Shown piece after piece: positions 12,343-13,761 of a stretch of DNA of 13,761 bases (within the stretch, counting starts at the first letter, position 1; the number at the start of each line of letters is the position of its first letter). The stretch is from positions 1 to 13,761 of the forward strand of contig JAGBGL010000137.1 of NCBI GenBank assembly GCA_017936025.1. The letters run 5' to 3'. Both the position numbers and the translations under genes were made by a program. The notes beneath the pieces are model-generated. The model was not told the origin of the DNA and ran no database searches. It was given only the letters and a program-made list of their open reading frames with translations. The DNA comes from Bacillota bacterium (GTDB taxonomy: Bacteria; Bacillota; Clostridia; Peptostreptococcales; Anaerovoracaceae).

Positions 12343-13486
12343 ATTTCTTTCTATTAAATATCCATGCAGCAAATATAACTGTAATTGGTACAGCAAGCAG
12401 GATCCCCATGCTTCCGACTACCGCCTGGATCACTTCAACAACAACCATCTCAAGATTCATCAGAATATTAAAGCTGCGGTTATTTACCATGAACAGCAGA
12501 AGCGATCCGATCGAACTTCCCGTATACGCCAGGACCAGTGTGATCGTCATCGTTCCAATAGCATCTCTTCCTATGTTCATTCCAGAACGCACCATACGCC
12601 CGAAGCTGCGTTCTTTCATCTCAAGGGCAAGTTCATGCATAGCCGACGCAATTGACATTGAGACGTCCATTATGGCCCCCAGAGACCCTATTATGATGCA
12701 ACTCCATACAATTGCTCTCAAATCGATCATAAAAGTGCTTCCGGCGTTCGCCAGATACACGTAACTCTCATCGATCATCCCTGTGATCTTCAGAGATGCA
12801 TTCACTATAACTGCCAGTACTGCAGTAAGTAAGATCCCCCCTATATTTCCTATAATCGCACACCACGTCTTCTTATTTATTCCATTCAGAAGCATCAGAC
12901 TGGCAAAAATAATGTAAACGGTTATTATTACAGTCGTAACATATATATTTTTGCCGGAAAGTATCGCCGGAATATACACACAGAATACTGCTGCCCCTGT
13001 AAAGCCAAGTGAAATTATTGTTGTCAGCCCCTTCATTTTACCTATAACAAGAAGCATAACTAAAAACAGTATACCTAATACGGCAAGACCCGGAAGCCTG
13101 TCCTGCTGGAAATAATACCATTCTGCTCCGGTCTCTCCATCTCCCATCAGATTAGTATTAGATACCAGTACACGGTCCCCTTCTTTTATCGGCGCAGGCT
13201 TATCAAGCGTAACTTCATTTATATCCTGCTCCATTTCAAGAGTCTGGCCTTTCAATTCTCCTGTAAGCATTTTGCCCTGAAACTCTATCACAGTATTTTC
13301 CATACCATCAATATTTTCGGTATAAATATCTGTAATCCTTATTACCTTTGCACTTTCTGCAGCAGCGTCATTTCCTGTCGTATCATAGGCACAGTAATTG
13401 TTACCTATAATTATAAATGTCAAAGATAACACTACAATAAGAATAAATTCAAATACAGATCTTAATTTGATTCTATCCGTTTTCAT
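12341..13486 (-). CDS. YibE/F family membrane protein
   Basis: A 381-residue membrane protein of the YibE/F family (PF07907), common in Firmicutes and without a settled biochemical role. There is one N-terminal membrane segment (about 11-28), then an extracytoplasmic stretch of roughly 100 residues with alternating polar strands. About seven more membrane segments follow, starting at PGLAVLGILFLVMLLVIG. The family-typical core SLGAIMDVSMSIASAMHEL and RSGMNIGRDAIGTMTITLVLAY is clear. I chose ATG 13486 because GGAG lies 6 nt upstream; a TTG at 13498 would overlap that site. The start is only about 25 bp from the hairpin ending the rRNA-tRNA operon, and no good promoter is visible in the gap. 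Confidence 0.87.
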   Translation of the reverse strand: MKTDRIKLRSVFEFILIVVLSLTFIIIGNNYCAYDTTGNDAAAESAKVIRITDIYTENIDGMENTVIEFQGKMLTGELKGQTLEMEQDINEVTLDKPAPIKEGDRVLVSNTNLMGDGETGAEWYYFQQDRLPGLAVLGILFLVMLLVIGKMKGLTTIISLGFTGAAVFCVYIPAILSGKNIYVTTVIITVYIIFASLMLLNGINKKTWCAIIGNIGGILLTAVLAVIVNASLKITGMIDESYVYLANAGSTFMIDLRAIVWSCIIIGSLGAIMDVSMSIASAMHELALEMKERSFGRMVRSGMNIGRDAIGTMTITLVLAYTGSSIGSLLLFMVNNRSFNILMNLEMVVVEVIQAVVGSMGILLAVPITVIFAAWIFNRKK

Positions 13487-13500
13487 TTCTATCTCCAATC

Positions 13501-13539
13501 AATAAAATAAAAAACCAACCTACGAATGTAAGTTGGTTT
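13501..13539 (-). terminator. Terminator of the rRNA-tRNA operon
   Basis: On the minus strand, AAACCAACTTAC / GTAGGTTGGTTT (arms 13528-13539 and 13512-13523, loop ATTC) is followed by a U-rich tract (A-rich 13501-13511). It lies 3 bp beyond the tRNA-Glu CCA end. Confidence 0.87.
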
Positions 13540-13542
13540 AAC

Positions 13543-13617
13543 TGGTGACCCCACCGGGAATCGAACCCGGGTTACCGCCGTGAAAGGGCGGTGTCTTGAC
13601 CGCTTGACCATGGGGCC
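13543..13617 (-). tRNA. tRNA-Glu (anticodon UUC)
   Basis: The 75-nt cloverleaf on the minus strand has acceptor GGCCCCA pairing with TGGGGTC. The anticodon stem CCGCC/GGCGG encloses the loop CTTTCAC, with anticodon TTC at 13582-13584. The T arm CCGGGTTCGATTCCCGG and encoded CCA are present. It follows the 5S rRNA by about 6 bp in the same operon. Confidence 0.98.
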
Positions 13618-13623
13618 TTGAAA

Positions 13624-13739
13624 ACCGGCAACGTCCTACTTTCCCAGGCAGTGGCCCGCCAAGTATCATCAGCGCTAGAGAGCTTAACTTCTGTGTTCGA
13701 GATGGGAACAGGTGTGACCTCTCTGCTATTGTCACCGGA
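13624..13739 (-). rRNA. rrf: 5S ribosomal RNA
   Basis: On the minus strand, terminal helix arms CCGGTGAC (13731-13738) and GTTGCCGG (13625-13632) flank the conserved CACACCTGTTCCCATCTCGA and the internal GAAGTTAAGC. The 3' part carries GCCTGGGAAAGTAGGACG. The length is about 116 nt; the exact ends are estimates. The remaining bases to 13761 are spacer towards a 23S gene that would lie outside the window. Confidence 0.96.
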
Positions 13740-13761
13740 TTTGTCCATCGTACCTTCAAAA

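Noticed and set aside
12213..12764. Open frame translating through tRNA-Leu (VVAELADALDLGSSADGVQVR)
   Set aside because: This is the well-known artefactual translation of a leucine tRNA gene, continuing antisense to the YibE/F gene.
13538..13759. Open frame over tRNA-Glu and 5S rRNA
   Set aside because: It is a translation of structural RNA genes (GNPGSIPGGV-type tRNA shadow), not a protein gene.
1..13761. CRISPR array, insertion sequence, prophage or defence island
   Set aside because: No regularly spaced repeats, transposase, phage structural or defence genes were seen; the genes are mostly core chromosomal functions.

Overview
The window looks like a chromosomal segment of a low-to-mid GC Firmicute, most likely an endospore-forming or formerly sporulating member of the Clostridia. 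The grounds are an intact SpoVS, a SpoIIM-family membrane protein, a Spo0A-box-like site, a short glutamate 5-kinase, Gram-positive style AGGAGG ribosome binding sites and consensus sigma-A promoters. The nudF / spoIIM / xerD neighbourhood matches the known Bacillus subtilis order nudF-yqkK-spoIIM-fur-xerD. No taxonomic assignment below class is supportable from the sequence alone.

Layout. Positions 1-1330 (minus) hold a truncated rplS with its promoter and structured leader, preceded by a XerD-like tyrosine recombinase. A SpoIIM-like gene (1484-2047, plus) faces a minus-strand operon proB-proC-nudF (4241 down to 2086) and is separated from it by a strong hairpin. A monocistronic spoVS (4637-4377, minus) follows, then a 336-bp gap holding the spoVS control region and a candidate free-standing small RNA (about 4806-4897, plus). 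The plus-strand operon at 4974-8134 encodes an RNase H-like exonuclease, proA and a DUF368 undecaprenyl-phosphate translocase. It converges on a DeoR-regulator/gap operon (9991 down to 8211). A divergent control region (9992-10174) with tandem 10-bp repeats and a palindrome leads to a membrane-anchored glycerophosphodiester phosphodiesterase (10175-12034). A tRNA-Ala/tRNA-Leu unit follows, then a minus-strand YibE/F-family membrane protein, and the tail of a minus-strand rRNA operon (5S rRNA, tRNA-Glu, terminator).

How the genes work together. ProB, ProA and ProC together make proline from glutamate. They are split into two divergent operons, with spoVS and the candidate small RNA between them, and the proB leader is too short for a T-box. 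GAPDH is the glycolytic switch point; its regulator is translationally coupled to it and probably binds the tandem repeats in their shared promoter. PopT and the phosphodiesterase belong to envelope lipid and wall-polymer recycling. NudF removes ADP-ribose. The most unusual items are a XerD-like protein lacking two catalytic residues, the C-rich small RNA candidate, and the DeoR/gap operator array.
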